In this document: positions 34,963-44,310 of the stretch, in pieces | Position numbering within the stretch: the stretch's first letter is position 1 | Layout: every line of letters begins with the position of its first letter | Origin: Janthinobacterium rivuli | GTDB taxonomy: Bacteria; Pseudomonadota; Gammaproteobacteria; Burkholderiales; Burkholderiaceae_D | Length of the DNA stretch: 64,000 bases | Direction: 5' to 3' | Assembly: GCF_009208735.1 (NCBI RefSeq) | Contig: NZ_WFLJ01000003.1 | Location: 62,001 to 126,000, forward strand | Notes under the pieces: generated by a model | The model's database searches: none | What the model saw: only the letters and a program-made list of their open reading frames with translations | Told to the model about the DNA's origin: nothing | Position numbers and translations under genes: made by a program

Positions 34963-35634
34963 ATGATCGTCGTCCACCATCTGAATAATTCGCGCTCGCA
35001 GCGCGTGCTCTGGCTGCTCGAGGAACTGGGCCTCGACTACGAGGTCAAGCGCTACCAGCGCGACCCGAAAACCATGCTGGCGCCCGCCTCGCTGCGGGCC
35101 GTGCATCCGCTGGGCAAGTCGCCCGTGATCACGGATGGCGCCAACACCATCGCCGAATCGGGCGCCATCATCGACTACCTGGTCGAGCGCTACGGCAATG
35201 GCCGCTTGATCCCGGCGGCCGGCACGCCGGACAAGCTGCGCTGGACCTACTGGCTGCATTTTGCGGAAGGCTCGGCCATGCCGCCGCTGCTGCTGAAACT
35301 GGTGTTCGACAAGGTCGAGTCGTCGCCGATGCCGTTTTTCGTCAAGCCGATCGCGCGCGGCATCGCCGGCAAGGTCAAGAGTAGCTTCATCATGCCCAAT
35401 ATCAACAGCCAACTGGCCTACATGGAAGCGGAGCTGGAAAAAACCAAATGGTTTGCCGGCAATGAATTCACGGCGGCCGACATCCAGATGAGCTTTCCGC
35501 TGGAAGCGGCCGCCATGCGCGGCGGACTCGACGAGCGTCTGCCGAAGCTGACGGCGTTCCTGCAGCGCATCCATGCACGCCCGGCCTACCAGCGCGCGCT
35601 GGAAAAAGGCGGGCCCTACGATTTCGCCAAATAA
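34963..35634 (+). CDS. Glutathione S-transferase
   Basis: This 223-residue GST has an N-terminal thioredoxin fold beginning MIVVHHLNNSRSQRVLWLLEELGLDYE, the cis-Pro site HPLGKSPVI and the γ-Glu site AESGAIIDYL. Its C-terminal helical domain includes FAGNEFTAADIQMSFPL, the N-capping box of the second domain. A Ser/Asn near the N-terminus probably serves as the thiol-activating residue. Substrate unknown. The gene stands between the DUF898/M48 pair and xni with no operon signal. Confidence 0.92.
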   Translation: MIVVHHLNNSRSQRVLWLLEELGLDYEVKRYQRDPKTMLAPASLRAVHPLGKSPVITDGANTIAESGAIIDYLVERYGNGRLIPAAGTPDKLRWTYWLHFAEGSAMPPLLLKLVFDKVESSPMPFFVKPIARGIAGKVKSSFIMPNINSQLAYMEAELEKTKWFAGNEFTAADIQMSFPLEAAAMRGGLDERLPKLTAFLQRIHARPAYQRALEKGGPYDFAK

Positions 35635-35705
35635 GGCGCATGCAAGCCCGATGTGCGGGGAACCATACGGTAAAATGCCCGATTCAACCAGCATCCACTT
35701 ACCGC

Positions 35706-36479
35706 ATGGCCAGACTCCTCGCTATCGACGGCTTGAATATCGTACGCCGCGTCTACGAAGCCAGTCCTGAACCCGATTCCGACCTGAAGGCGGAGATCGC
35801 GCTGCGCCATGCGCTGTCGTCGTTCCGTACCCTCATCAATGACCACGAGCCGACGCACATCCTGCCGGCCTTCGATTTCGGCGGTCCGACCTGGCGCCAC
35901 GCCCTGTATGCGGGCTACCGCGAGGGGCGCCAGCCCATGCCGCAGGTGCTGCGCGACGCCTTGCCCGGCTTTTACGCCACCCTGGCCAGCTTCGGCATGC
36001 ACGTCGTCAGTATTCCCGAGGTCGAAGCCGACGACGTGATCGGCACGGCCGTCATGCGCTGGCTGCACGAGGGGCGCGGCGCGGCCGTCATCGCCACCAC
36101 CGACAAGGATTTGCACGGCTTGATCGCCCACGGCGCGCTGGTGTGGGACCACTTCAAGGGTGTCTGGCACGACCACGCCTGGGTCGAGAAAAAGTTCGGC
36201 GTACCGCCGGAACTGCTGCCCGACCTGCTGGCGCTGATGGGCGACGTCACCGACAGCATCCCCGGCGTGTCGAAGATCGGCCTGAAGACGGGCGCGAAAC
36301 TGTTGCGCGCTTACGGCAATATCGACGCCGTGATGGCCGGCGCGGGCATTTTGCCCGGCGCGCTGGGCGAAAGCCTGCGAAAAGAGCGGGAAATACTGTA
36401 TCTTTCAAGAAAGTTGGTAGAACTTAAGACCGACGTGACCTTAGGCGTGACCTGGAACAAGCTGGCGTGGGAAAAGTAA
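35706..36479 (+). CDS. xni: 5'-3' exonuclease/flap endonuclease, Xni type
   Basis: This 257-residue protein has the PIN-like metal-binding domain of the 5'-nuclease family (LLAIDGLNIVRRVYEA; EVEADDVIGTAVMRW; TTDKDLHGLI) and a helix-3-turn-helix DNA-binding part (PDLLALMGDVTDSIPGVSKIGLKTGAKLL). It is a stand-alone nuclease without a polymerase domain, as in E. coli Xni (ExoIX, ~251 residues), which cuts 5' flaps. The ATG at 35706 starts the conserved MARLLAIDG block. A receiver-like protein follows 42 bases later. Confidence 0.92.
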   Translation: MARLLAIDGLNIVRRVYEASPEPDSDLKAEIALRHALSSFRTLINDHEPTHILPAFDFGGPTWRHALYAGYREGRQPMPQVLRDALPGFYATLASFGMHVVSIPEVEADDVIGTAVMRWLHEGRGAAVIATTDKDLHGLIAHGALVWDHFKGVWHDHAWVEKKFGVPPELLPDLLALMGDVTDSIPGVSKIGLKTGAKLLRAYGNIDAVMAGAGILPGALGESLRKEREILYLSRKLVELKTDVTLGVTWNKLAWEK

Positions 36480-36521
36480 GCGCCGGCGTAACACAAGAAC
36501 AATCAAGCAAGGGATGTAATC

Positions 36522-36932
36522 ATGATGTTAAAGACAGTCCTGATCGATAGCAGCGCCGTGGCGCGCGGCCTGCTGAACACGGTCCTGACCGATGGCGGCT
36601 ACGATGTCTGCGGACAGACGCATACCAGCGCGCTGGGACTGGCGTTGCTGGTCAAGCACCACCCGCATTTCGTCTGCATCGCGCGCGAACAGGTGGAAGA
36701 CGGGAGCAATGTGGTGCAAACCATCCGCGCCCAGTATCCGAAGACGCTCATTTTCATGGTCTCGGGCGGCATCGACGCGGCCTCGCTGCAGGCGGCCCAC
36801 GCGATGGGCGTGTCGGGCTTCATCGTGAAACCGTTCATGGCCGACACGGTCCTGAAAACCGTGCGCAATACCGTCATTGCGATGGTGCGCAAGCAGCAGC
36901 AGGCCTTGGCCGCCGCTCAGAAGGACGCCTGA
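36522..36932 (+). CDS. Receiver-domain protein lacking the phosphoacceptor Asp
   Basis: This 136-residue single-domain protein has a CheY-like fold (VLIDSSAVARGLLNTVL; TLIFMVSGG; GFIVKPF). The Lys103 and Ser81 positions are conserved and Asp9 remains in the acidic pocket. The usual phospho-acceptor Asp at about residue 54 is replaced: the strand reads FVCIAREQVEDG where active receivers have an LLD-type motif. It is therefore probably a pseudo-receiver that works without phosphorylation. There is no output domain and no kinase nearby. Its TGA stop lies inside the terminal repeat of element E3. Confidence 0.85.
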   Translation: MMLKTVLIDSSAVARGLLNTVLTDGGYDVCGQTHTSALGLALLVKHHPHFVCIAREQVEDGSNVVQTIRAQYPKTLIFMVSGGIDAASLQAAHAMGVSGFIVKPFMADTVLKTVRNTVIAMVRKQQQALAAAQKDA

Positions 36933-37069
36933 TTAAATCTACTGCGCGTCGCGATTTGCGGCCGGCGATGCTCACTGGCTCGGCGCCCCCGTACTAAAGT
37001 ACAGCTGCGCTTCTCGGGCCAACGGGGGCGCCGAGCCTCACTGCCGCTCGCTACGATTTTCTCAGGCGT
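36925..37069. repeat. Palindromic intergenic element, copy 3 (E3)
   Basis: A 145-bp element, inverted relative to E2. Its ends are ACGCCTGATTAAATC (left) and ACGCCTGAGAAAATC (complement of right). The core holds the same blocks as E2 in reverse order: CTGCGCGTCGCGATTTGCGG, CGGCGATGCTCAC, CGTACTAAAGTAC, GCGCTTCTCGG and CTGCCGCTCGCTACG. A perfect 16-bp hairpin (GGCTCGGCGCCCCCGT / ACGGGGGCGCCGAGCC) encloses the centre; this insert is absent from E2. The left end contains the TGA stop (36930-36932) of the receiver-like gene. Confidence 0.85.
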
Positions 37070-37096
37070 TGATCCTGAACTTTACGCATACAATTA

Positions 37097-38212
37097 CTAC
37101 AGCACCCCGGTTGAACTGGCGATGATGCCGCCGCCCAGGCACACGTCGCCGTCGTACAGCACGGCCGACTGGCCCGGCGTGACGGCCCATTGCGCCTGGT
37201 CGAACGCCAGCGAGAAGTTCTCCACACCATCGGGCAGCAGCTGGCACGCCACGTCGGCCTGGCGGTAGCGCGTCTTGGCGCTCAAGGCGCCCGCCTGCGG
37301 CGCCGTGCCGGCGACCCAGCTGGCCTGGTCGGCCGTCAAGGCGGGCGACAGCAGCCACGGGTGGTCATGGCCCTGCACCACCCACAGGGTATTGTTGACG
37401 ATATCCTTGCGCGCCACATACCAGGCGTCGCTGCTGCCGTCGGCGTTCTGGTACGACTTCACGCCGCCGATGCCGATGCCCTTGCGCTGGCCCAGGGTAT
37501 AAAAACTCAGACCCACGTGTTCGCCCACGGTCTTGCCGTCGGCCGTCTTCATCGGGCCCGGCTTGTACGACAGGTAGCGGTTCAAGAATTCGCGGAACGG
37601 GCGTTCGCCGATGAAGCAGATGCCCGTGGAATCCTTCTTTTGCGCGTTCGGCAGGGCCAGTTTCTCGGCGATCTGGCGCACTTGCGTCTTCGGGATTTCA
37701 CCGAGCGGGAACAGGGTCTTCGACAATTGCGCCTGGTTCAGGCGGTGCAGGAAGTAGCTCTGGTCCTTGCTGGCGTCGACGGCTTTCAGCAGTTCATAAC
37801 GGCCGGCATCGGTGGGCGCCTGGCGCACGCGCGCGTAATGGCCGGTGGCGATCAGGTCGGCGCCCAGGGTCATGGCGTGGTCGAGGAAGGCCTTGAACTT
37901 GATTTCGGCGTTGCACAGCACGTCCGGATTCGGCGTGCGGCCGGCCTGGTATTCGCGCAGGAAATCGGCGAACACGCGGTCCTTGTATTCGGAGGCGAAA
38001 TTGACGGCTTCGATATCGACGCCGATGACGTCGGCCACGCTGGCCGCGTCGATCCAGTCCTGGCGCGTGGAGCAGTATTCCGAATCGTCGTCATCTTCCC
38101 AGTTTTTCATGAACAGGCCGATGACTTCATAGCCTTGTTCCTTCAGCATCCATGCCGCGACCGAGGAATCGACCCCGCCCGACATGCCGATCACGACTTT
38201 CTTCTTGCTCAT
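37097..38212 (-). CDS. mnmA: tRNA-specific 2-thiouridylase MnmA
   Basis: This 371-residue enzyme adds sulfur to C2 of the wobble uridine 34 in Lys, Glu and Gln tRNAs. Visible are the N-type ATP pyrophosphatase loop ([15 protein letters not shown]) and the two catalytic Cys regions, in [11 protein letters not shown] and in [12 protein letters not shown]-terminal β-barrel ends in ...[13 protein letters not shown]. Length is typical (E. coli 368). It follows nudJ by 30 bases in the same orientation, as in E. coli, so the two are probably co-transcribed. Confidence 0.98.
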   Translation of the reverse strand: MSKKKVVIGMSGGVDSSVAAWMLKEQGYEVIGLFMKNWEDDDDSEYCSTRQDWIDAASVADVIGVDIEAVNFASEYKDRVFADFLREYQAGRTPNPDVLCNAEIKFKAFLDHAMTLGADLIATGHYARVRQAPTDAGRYELLKAVDASKDQSYFLHRLNQAQLSKTLFPLGEIPKTQVRQIAEKLALPNAQKKDSTGICFIGERPFREFLNRYLSYKPGPMKTADGKTVGEHVGLSFYTLGQRKGIGIGGVKSYQNADGSSDAWYVARKDIVNNTLWVVQGHDHPWLLSPALTADQASWVAGTAPQAGALSAKTRYRQADVACQLLPDGVENFSLAFDQAQWAVTPGQSAVLYDGDVCLGGGIIASSTGVL

Positions 38213-38242
38213 CTTGCTTTCCAGTTACTTTTAATAATATTG

Positions 38243-38722
38243 CTATGCGCTATTGAAAACGGACGCATGCGTGTGCAGCAGGGCCAGCGGCGCGCGCCGG
38301 CCCGCCAGGTATTCGTCCACGCACTGCAGCACCAGCGGGCTGCGGTGGCGTTCCTGGCACGCCGCCAGCTCGTCGCGCGTCATCCACAGGGTGCGGATGA
38401 TGCCTTCGTCCAGCGGGCGGTCATGCTCGGCGCCGGCCGTGCCGCAAAAGGTGAAGCGCAGATAGGTCACGTCCTCGCCCGTGCGCTGTGACTGGTAGCG
38501 CGACATATACATGCCGACCAGTGCCGTGGGGATGAAATCGAAGGCCGCTTCTTCCAGCGTTTCGCGGATCACCGCCTGCTCCAGCGACTCGAACGGGTCG
38601 AGGTGGCCGGCCGGCTGGTTGAGCTTGATGCCTTCGCTGGTCTCTTCTTCAATCAGTAAAAACAGGCCGTCGCGCTCGACGATGGCGGCAACGGTGACAG
38701 AGGGTTTCCAGATTCTCGGCAT
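38243..38722 (-). CDS. nudJ: Nudix hydrolase, NudJ-like
   Basis: This 159-residue phosphatase has the complete Nudix box (GHLDPFESLEQAVIRETLEEA, Gly-x5-Glu-x7-Arg-Glu-x2-Glu-Glu). It is similar to E. coli NudJ (YmfB), which acts on hydroxymethylpyrimidine pyrophosphate and some nucleotides. It lies directly upstream of mnmA in the same order as in E. coli, which supports the assignment. The ATG at 38722 begins MPRIWKPSVTVAAIVE. The substrate here is inferred from the family. Confidence 0.93.
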   Translation of the reverse strand: MPRIWKPSVTVAAIVERDGLFLLIEEETSEGIKLNQPAGHLDPFESLEQAVIRETLEEAAFDFIPTALVGMYMSRYQSQRTGEDVTYLRFTFCGTAGAEHDRPLDEGIIRTLWMTRDELAACQERHRSPLVLQCVDEYLAGRRAPLALLHTHASVFNSA

Positions 38723-39134
38723 GATTCCATCCTTGAAAGAGCCGACATTTTATCTTGTTCTGCGCGCGCGGTTTGAAGCCGGCCTTTTGTTGCGCGGACA
38801 TATTGATAAATGACAACGTTTTAGCAAATAGCGGTGGGAGGTACTTACGTCTTTCCCTGGGAGCGCACTAGCATGGGGGCTTTGGCGGCAAGATGGCAGG
38901 AAGCGCCCGCTAATATAGGCTTTCCCTGTGGTCAAAACAAGCACGCACGCTTGCTCGACTGTGGTGAGATTGACACACCTTTCTCACAATATGGGCGCCG
39001 CGCCGCATGGTGAAACGAATCGTGGGATGCTGGTGGAATTAGTGTCGTACGACTAAAAGTTGCTGGTTCACAAACGTTTAACGCGCTGCTTTCCGTGTTA
39101 GATTCTAGTCAGTTTATCAATTAGCGGAGGCATC
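38723..39134. other. Divergent intergenic region between nudJ and pntAa
   Basis: This 412-base stretch has no gene that I can support. The leftmost part holds the nudJ promoter region. A Shine-Dalgarno GGAGG at 39126-39130 belongs to pntAa. The rest shows no strong hairpin or repeat. Confidence 0.6.
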
Positions 39135-40247
39135 ATGAGGATAGGCATACCGGCCGAAACACGGCCTGGTGAAACACGGGTGGCAGCAACGCCCGAGACA
39201 GTCAAGAAGCTGGCAGCCAAACATCAGATCGTCGTGCAATCGGGAGCGGGCTTGCAGGCGTCGATTCCCGACGACGCGTATGCCGCCGCCGGCGCGCAGA
39301 TCGGCACGGCCCAGGAAGCCTATGGCTGCGCCATCGTGCTCAAGGTGCGCGCGCCCGATGCCGATGAACGGGCCCTGATGGCCAGCGGCACGGTGTTGAT
39401 CGGCATGTTGAACCCGTTTGACGCGGACAATATCGCCGCCATGGCCACGGCCGGCCTGTCCGCCTTCGCGCTGGAAGCCGTGCCGCGCATCACGCGCGCG
39501 CAATCGATGGACGTGCTGTCGTCGCAGGCGAACATCGCCGGCTACAAGGCCGTGCTGGTGGCCGCCAATACCTACCAGCGCTTCATGCCGATGCTAATGA
39601 CGGCGGCCGGCACCGTCAAGGCGGCCCGCGTGCTGATCATGGGCGTGGGCGTGGCTGGGCTGCAGGCGATCGCCACGGCCAAGCGGCTGGGCGCCGTCAT
39701 TGAGGCGTCCGACGTGCGCCCGCCCGTCAAGGAACAAGTGGAGTCGCTGGGCGCCAAGTTCCTCGACGTGCCTTTCCTCACGGACGAAGAAAAGGAAATC
39801 GCCAAGGGCTCGGGCGGCTATGCGCGCGCCATGCCGGCCGACTGGATGCGCCGCCAGGCCGAGTTGGTGCATGAACGGGCGAAACTGGCCGACATCATCA
39901 TCACCACCGCCCTGATCCCCGGTCGCGCCGCGCCCGTGCTGATCTCCGAAGAGACGGTGAAAGCCATGAAGCCCGGTTCCGTCATCGTCGACCTGGCCGT
40001 GGAACAGGGCGGCAACTGCCCGCTCTCGGAACTGGGCAAGACGGTGCTGAAACACGGCGTCTACATCGTGGGCGAGCCGAACCTGGCGACCCTGGTGGCG
40101 GCCGACGCCTCGGCCCTGTATGCGCGCAACGTGCTGGACTTTTTAAAGCTCATCATCGACAAGGACGACCAATTGCTGATCGACCGCGAGGATGAAATCA
40201 TCAAGGCCAGCCTGGTGTGTGCAGGCAGTGAAATCTTACGTAAATAA
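39135..40247 (+). CDS. pntAa: NAD(P) transhydrogenase subunit alpha, part 1 (PntAa)
   Basis: This 370-residue domain-I protein binds NAD(H) (MRIGIPAETRPGETRVAATPETVKKL; VLIMGVGVAGLQAIATAKRLGAVIEASDVR). With domains II and III it forms the proton-translocating Re/Si-specific transhydrogenase, which makes NADPH from NADH at the cost of proton motive force. Here the alpha chain is split into two genes (Aa and Ab), as in Rhodospirillum-type enzymes, rather than fused as in E. coli. Strong SD GGAGG upstream. Confidence 0.97.
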   Translation: MRIGIPAETRPGETRVAATPETVKKLAAKHQIVVQSGAGLQASIPDDAYAAAGAQIGTAQEAYGCAIVLKVRAPDADERALMASGTVLIGMLNPFDADNIAAMATAGLSAFALEAVPRITRAQSMDVLSSQANIAGYKAVLVAANTYQRFMPMLMTAAGTVKAARVLIMGVGVAGLQAIATAKRLGAVIEASDVRPPVKEQVESLGAKFLDVPFLTDEEKEIAKGSGGYARAMPADWMRRQAELVHERAKLADIIITTALIPGRAAPVLISEETVKAMKPGSVIVDLAVEQGGNCPLSELGKTVLKHGVYIVGEPNLATLVAADASALYARNVLDFLKLIIDKDDQLLIDREDEIIKASLVCAGSEILRK

Positions 40248-40271
40248 CGCGGCGCCGGAGAGAACAACATC

Positions 40272-40586
40272 ATGGAAATCAGTCATACCATCACCAACCT
40301 GATCATCTTCGTGCTGGCCATTTATGTCGGCTACCACGTCGTCTGGACCGTCACGCCGGCGCTGCATACGCCGCTGATGGCCGTCACCAACGCCATTTCC
40401 GCCATCATCATCGTCGGCGCCATGCTGGCGGCGGGCCTGACGCAAGGCCCGCTGGCGCAGGCGGCCGGCACCCTGGCCGTGGCCCTGGCCGCCGTCAACG
40501 TGTTTGGCGGCTTCCTCGTCACGCAGCGCATGCTCGAGATGTTCCGTAAAAAAGAACCGAAGGCCAAGCAAGGAGCAAAAGAATGA
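40272..40586 (+). CDS. pntAb: NAD(P) transhydrogenase subunit alpha, part 2 (PntAb)
   Basis: This 104-residue membrane protein has three hydrophobic helices and forms the small half of the membrane domain II ([43 protein letters not shown], then [25 protein letters not shown]). It starts 24 bases after pntAa and its stop overlaps the pntB ATG, so the three genes are an operon. The short C-terminal basic tail is common for split subunits. Confidence 0.95.
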   Translation: MEISHTITNLIIFVLAIYVGYHVVWTVTPALHTPLMAVTNAISAIIIVGAMLAAGLTQGPLAQAAGTLAVALAAVNVFGGFLVTQRMLEMFRKKEPKAKQGAKE

Positions 40587-42049
40587 GTCTCGCCATGAGC
40601 TTCGTCACCATGAACCTGGTGACGATGATGTACCTGATCGCCTCGGTGTGCTTCATCCAGGCCTTGAAAGGCCTGTCGTCGCCCTCGACGGCGCGCCGCG
40701 GCAATGCCTTCGGCATGAGCGGCATGGCCATTGCCGCCGTCACCACCGTGGCGCTGATCCTGAAACTGAAGGAACAGCAAACGGGCGGCATGGGCCTGAC
40801 CCTCGTCATCATCGGCATCGTCACGGGCGGCGCCATCGGCGCCTACCTGGCGAAAACCGTGGAAATGACGAAGATGCCGGAACTGGTGGCGGCCATGCAT
40901 TCGCTGATCGGCCTGGCGGCCGTCTGCATCGCCGTGGCGGCCGTGTCCGAGCCGTGGGCCTTCAATATCGCCAAGCAGGGCGAGGCGCTGCCCATCGGTA
41001 ACCGCTTCGAACTGTTCATCGGCACCTTTGTCGGCGCCATCACCTTCTCCGGTTCGGTGATCGCCTTCGGCAAGCTGTCGGGCAAATACAAGTTCCGGCT
41101 GTTCCAGGGCGCGCCCGTCAGCTTCAAGGGCCAGCACATGCTCAACCTCGTGCTGGCGCTGGTGATGGTGGGCCTGGGCCTGGTGTTCTGCTTCGCCGAC
41201 GGCGTCGAGCCAGCCTGGACGCCGTTTATCGTGATGGCCATCATCGCCTTTGCGCTGGGCGTCTTGATCATCATTCCCATCGGCGGCGCCGACATGCCGG
41301 TGGTGGTGTCGATGCTCAACAGCTATTCTGGCTGGGCCGCGGCCGGCATCGGCTTTTCGCTGAATAACTCGATGCTGATCATCGCCGGCTCATTGGTCGG
41401 TTCGTCCGGCGCGATCCTGTCGTACATCATGTGCAAGGCCATGAACCGTTCGTTCTTTAACGTCATCCTCGGCGGCTTCGGCGGCGATGCGCCGGCCGCT
41501 GGCGTGGCGGGCGCGCAGGAACAGCGTCCCGTGAAATCGGGTTCGGCCGACGACGCCGCCTTCATCATGGGCAATGCGGAAACCGTCATCATCGTGCCCG
41601 GCTACGGCCTGGCCGTGGCGCGCGCGCAGCACTCCTTGAAAGAACTGGTGGAAAAGCTCACGCACAAGGGCATCACCGTCAAGTATGCGATCCACCCCGT
41701 GGCGGGACGCATGCCGGGCCACATGAACGTGCTGCTGGCCGAGGCGGAAGTGCCGTACGACCAGGTCTTCGAGATGGAAGACATCAACGGCGAATTCGGC
41801 CAGACGGACGTGGTGCTGGTGCTGGGCGCGAACGACGTCGTCAATCCGGCGGCGAAAGATCCGAAATCGCCGATCGCCGGCATGCCGATCCTGGAAGCCT
41901 ACAAAGCCAAGAGCATCATCGTCAACAAGCGCTCGATGGCGTCCGGCTATGCGGGCCTGGACAACGACCTGTTCTACCAGCCGAACACGATGATGGTGTT
42001 TGGCGACGCGAAGAAGGTAATCGAGGATATGCTCAAAGCCATCGACTAA
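40583..42049 (+). CDS. pntB: NAD(P) transhydrogenase subunit beta
   Basis: This 488-residue subunit has the remaining membrane helices (residues ~1-275, including the Gly-rich [25 protein letters not shown]) and the NADP(H)-binding domain III ([60 protein letters not shown]). It closes the operon and is followed by a terminator. Sequence fits the family throughout; length is as in E. coli (462) plus a short linker. Confidence 0.97.
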   Translation: MSLAMSFVTMNLVTMMYLIASVCFIQALKGLSSPSTARRGNAFGMSGMAIAAVTTVALILKLKEQQTGGMGLTLVIIGIVTGGAIGAYLAKTVEMTKMPELVAAMHSLIGLAAVCIAVAAVSEPWAFNIAKQGEALPIGNRFELFIGTFVGAITFSGSVIAFGKLSGKYKFRLFQGAPVSFKGQHMLNLVLALVMVGLGLVFCFADGVEPAWTPFIVMAIIAFALGVLIIIPIGGADMPVVVSMLNSYSGWAAAGIGFSLNNSMLIIAGSLVGSSGAILSYIMCKAMNRSFFNVILGGFGGDAPAAGVAGAQEQRPVKSGSADDAAFIMGNAETVIIVPGYGLAVARAQHSLKELVEKLTHKGITVKYAIHPVAGRMPGHMNVLLAEAEVPYDQVFEMEDINGEFGQTDVVLVLGANDVVNPAAKDPKSPIAGMPILEAYKAKSIIVNKRSMASGYAGLDNDLFYQPNTMMVFGDAKKVIEDMLKAID

Positions 42050-42069
42050 ACGCCGCTGGCAGCGACCGG

Positions 42070-42096
42070 ACGGCCCGCCTTGCGCGGGCCGTTTTT
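42070..42096 (+). terminator. Terminator of the pnt operon
   Basis: An ACGGCCCGC/GCGGGCCGT stem (42070-42078 and 42083-42091) with a CTTG loop is followed by TTTTT. It lies 20 bases past the pntB stop. The leftward GGDEF gene ends at 42095, inside the T-tract. Confidence 0.9.
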
Positions 42097-43048
42097 ATGG
42101 GGCGGCCGCCGCCGCGACGACCTGGTTGCGTCCCTGATGCTTGGCCACATACAGGGCCTTGTCGGCATCCGATATGGCCGCGTCCAGGCTGGCGCCTTGC
42201 ACCAGTTGCGCCACGCCGATGCTGATGGTGACGTGCAGCGGGCCGCCGTCGGGCAGCACGGTGACGGCCGCCGCCACGGCCGCGCGGATGCGTTCGGCCA
42301 CCTGGTGCGCCTGCTGCAGACTGGCGTCGGGGAAGAGCAGGCCGAACTCCTCGCCGCCGAGGCGCGCCGCCACGTCGGTGATGCGTCCCGTGTCGCGCAG
42401 CGCCTGCGCCACCGTGCGCAGCACGGCGTCGCCCACGGCATGGCCATAGCGGTCGTTGATCTTCTTGAAGTGATCGAGGTCGGCCACGCCCACGCTCAGG
42501 GCGGCGCCGTTGCGCGCCGCGCGCGCCATCGCCTGCGCGGCCTGCGCTTCATAGGCGCGCCGGTTGGGCAGCGACGTCAGCGCATCGTGCAGCGCCTGCT
42601 GTTCCAGCTGCGCCAGCAGACTGGCGTTTTTTGCCGCCAGTTCGCGCCGTTCGCGCACGTCGAGCAGGAAGGCGCCGAAATAGCGCATGCCGTCGACCAC
42701 GCCCAGGTCCAGCGCCTTCATTTCGATGGGGATCATCTGCGTGTCGCGGTGGCGGATGGCGAATTCGCGTATCTTCCCCAGCACGCTGGAAGTGCGCGAG
42801 CTGCGGATGTAGTTGATCACGTGGTTGTCGTGCTGCGCGCCGACGGCGTCGGGCAGCAGGCCATTCAGGGTCTGGCCCAGCAACTCCCCGCTGGCATAGC
42901 CCGACAACGCCTGCATGGCGCCGTTGATATAGCGGATGCGGCACTGTTCATCGATGATGATGACGGCGTCGAGGGAATCTTCCAGCAGGCGGGAAAAGAG
43001 TACTTCGGGAAGAGCGGCAGGCGGTGCTGCGGTCAAAGCATCTGTCAT
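42095..43048 (-). CDS. PAS-GGDEF diguanylate cyclase
   Basis: This 317-residue protein has an N-terminal PAS sensor (about residues 10-130; SLDAVIIIDEQCRIRYINGAMQALSGYASGELLG) and a C-terminal GGDEF domain with active-site GGEEF (AARLGGEEFGLLFPD). An inhibitory I-site RITD sits five residues before it. These features predict an active c-di-GMP synthase subject to product inhibition. No membrane segment or signal peptide. The ligand of the PAS domain is unknown. It stands 110 bases after the ubiH gene and is probably separately transcribed. Confidence 0.95.
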   Translation of the reverse strand: MTDALTAAPPAALPEVLFSRLLEDSLDAVIIIDEQCRIRYINGAMQALSGYASGELLGQTLNGLLPDAVGAQHDNHVINYIRSSRTSSVLGKIREFAIRHRDTQMIPIEMKALDLGVVDGMRYFGAFLLDVRERRELAAKNASLLAQLEQQALHDALTSLPNRRAYEAQAAQAMARAARNGAALSVGVADLDHFKKINDRYGHAVGDAVLRTVAQALRDTGRITDVAARLGGEEFGLLFPDASLQQAHQVAERIRAAVAAAVTVLPDGGPLHVTISIGVAQLVQGASLDAAISDADKALYVAKHQGRNQVVAAAAAP

Positions 43049-43158
43049 GGAACGGTCGCCGAAAGCCAGGTGACAGCCATTGTCGCATCCGCGGGCCGTT
43101 TACTCCATGCCGGATCTTTCGCCTGTTTCTTTTTCGCCCGTGCCCTGATCACCGAGGT

Positions 43159-44301
43159 TCAGCGCCGGCCGTACATCATCAGCTCGGCGAGCGTCTTGCG
43201 CGCCGGGCTGACAAGGTCCAGCAAACCCAGCGACAGTCCCAGCAAGCCTTGCGTGGGCGCGCTGCCCGTGAAGATGCGCGCCATGGTGTCGGTGACGCGC
43301 ACGGTCAGTCCGCGGTCGGCCTGGCGCAGGCTGGCGTAGCGTTCCAGCCCGGCCGGGCTGCTGTCCTGCGCCAGCACGCGGGCCAGCACGGCGGCGTCGC
43401 GCAAGCCCAGGTTCAAGCCTTGTCCCGCCACCGGGTGCAGGGTTTGCGCCGCATTGCCGATGGCGACCGTGCGCGCCGTGCCGTTCGCCTGCGCGTTCAG
43501 GCCCAGCGGATAGGCCAGGCGCGCCGTCGTGTGGCTAAAGCGTCCCAGACGGCTGCCGAAGGCGGCGCCCAGGCGCGCCAGGAAGGCCGCGTCGTCCAGC
43601 GCCAGCAATTGTTCCGCGCGCGTGGGCGGCACGCACCACACCAGCGCGTAGCCGTCGTCCTGCGGCAGCAGGGCCAGCGGGCCTTCGTCGGTGAAGCGCT
43701 CGTACGCGCGGTGCGCGATGGGGCTAGTCGTGTGCACGTGGGCGATGATGGCGCTTTGGCCATAGTCGCGGCTGACGGCGCGTTCCTGCTGCTGGCCGAA
43801 CAGGCCGCCCTCGGCCTGCACCAGCAGGCTGGCGCGCAAGCTGGACGCGGCGCCGGTCTGCTCGATCTGCACGCACACGCCATCGGCGTCTTCGCAGCTA
43901 GCAGTCACCAGGGCCGGGCGCAGGCTGGCCACGCCCAGGCGTTCGCACACGTCGGCCAGCGCGCTGACGACGGCGCCGTAACGGGCCACATAACCGAGCG
44001 CCTCGACGCCATGCTCGCCGCGATCCATCAGGCTGCGCCCGAACTGGCCGCGGCGCGAGACGTGAATCTGGTGGATAGGCGTCGCTGCCACGGGCCAGGC
44101 GCCCGCTTCCTCGAGAATCTGGCGGCTGCCGTGCGACAGGGCGATGGTGCGCGGGTCGCGCCTGGCGTGGTCGAGAGATTTGGCGTCGAGCAGGGCGATG
44201 CCGGCGGCGCGGCTGCCCCGCTGCACCAGCAGGGCGGCCAGCGCCATGCCGACGGGGCCGGCGCCGCAGATGGCGAGATCGAAAGTGGACGGTGTTTGCA
44301 T
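43159..44301 (-). CDS. ubiH: FAD-dependent ubiquinone hydroxylase, UbiH-type
   Basis: This 380-residue flavoprotein monooxygenase has the FAD-binding GxGxxG (CGAGPVGMALAALL), the DPRTIAL signature of UbiH/UbiF, and AIGNAAQTLHPVAGQGLNLG. The last is typical of UbiH (Asn in place of the usual Asp). It catalyses a ring hydroxylation in ubiquinone synthesis. UbiF/UbiI/UbiL paralogues look similar, so the exact position hydroxylated is inferred. It starts 9 bases after the pepP stop, in the arrangement pepP-ubiH that is common in proteobacteria. Confidence 0.9.
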   Translation of the reverse strand: MQTPSTFDLAICGAGPVGMALAALLVQRGSRAAGIALLDAKSLDHARRDPRTIALSHGSRQILEEAGAWPVAATPIHQIHVSRRGQFGRSLMDRGEHGVEALGYVARYGAVVSALADVCERLGVASLRPALVTASCEDADGVCVQIEQTGAASSLRASLLVQAEGGLFGQQQERAVSRDYGQSAIIAHVHTTSPIAHRAYERFTDEGPLALLPQDDGYALVWCVPPTRAEQLLALDDAAFLARLGAAFGSRLGRFSHTTARLAYPLGLNAQANGTARTVAIGNAAQTLHPVAGQGLNLGLRDAAVLARVLAQDSSPAGLERYASLRQADRGLTVRVTDTMARIFTGSAPTQGLLGLSLGLLDLVSPARKTLAELMMYGRR

Positions 44302-44310
44302 GCGGCGGCG

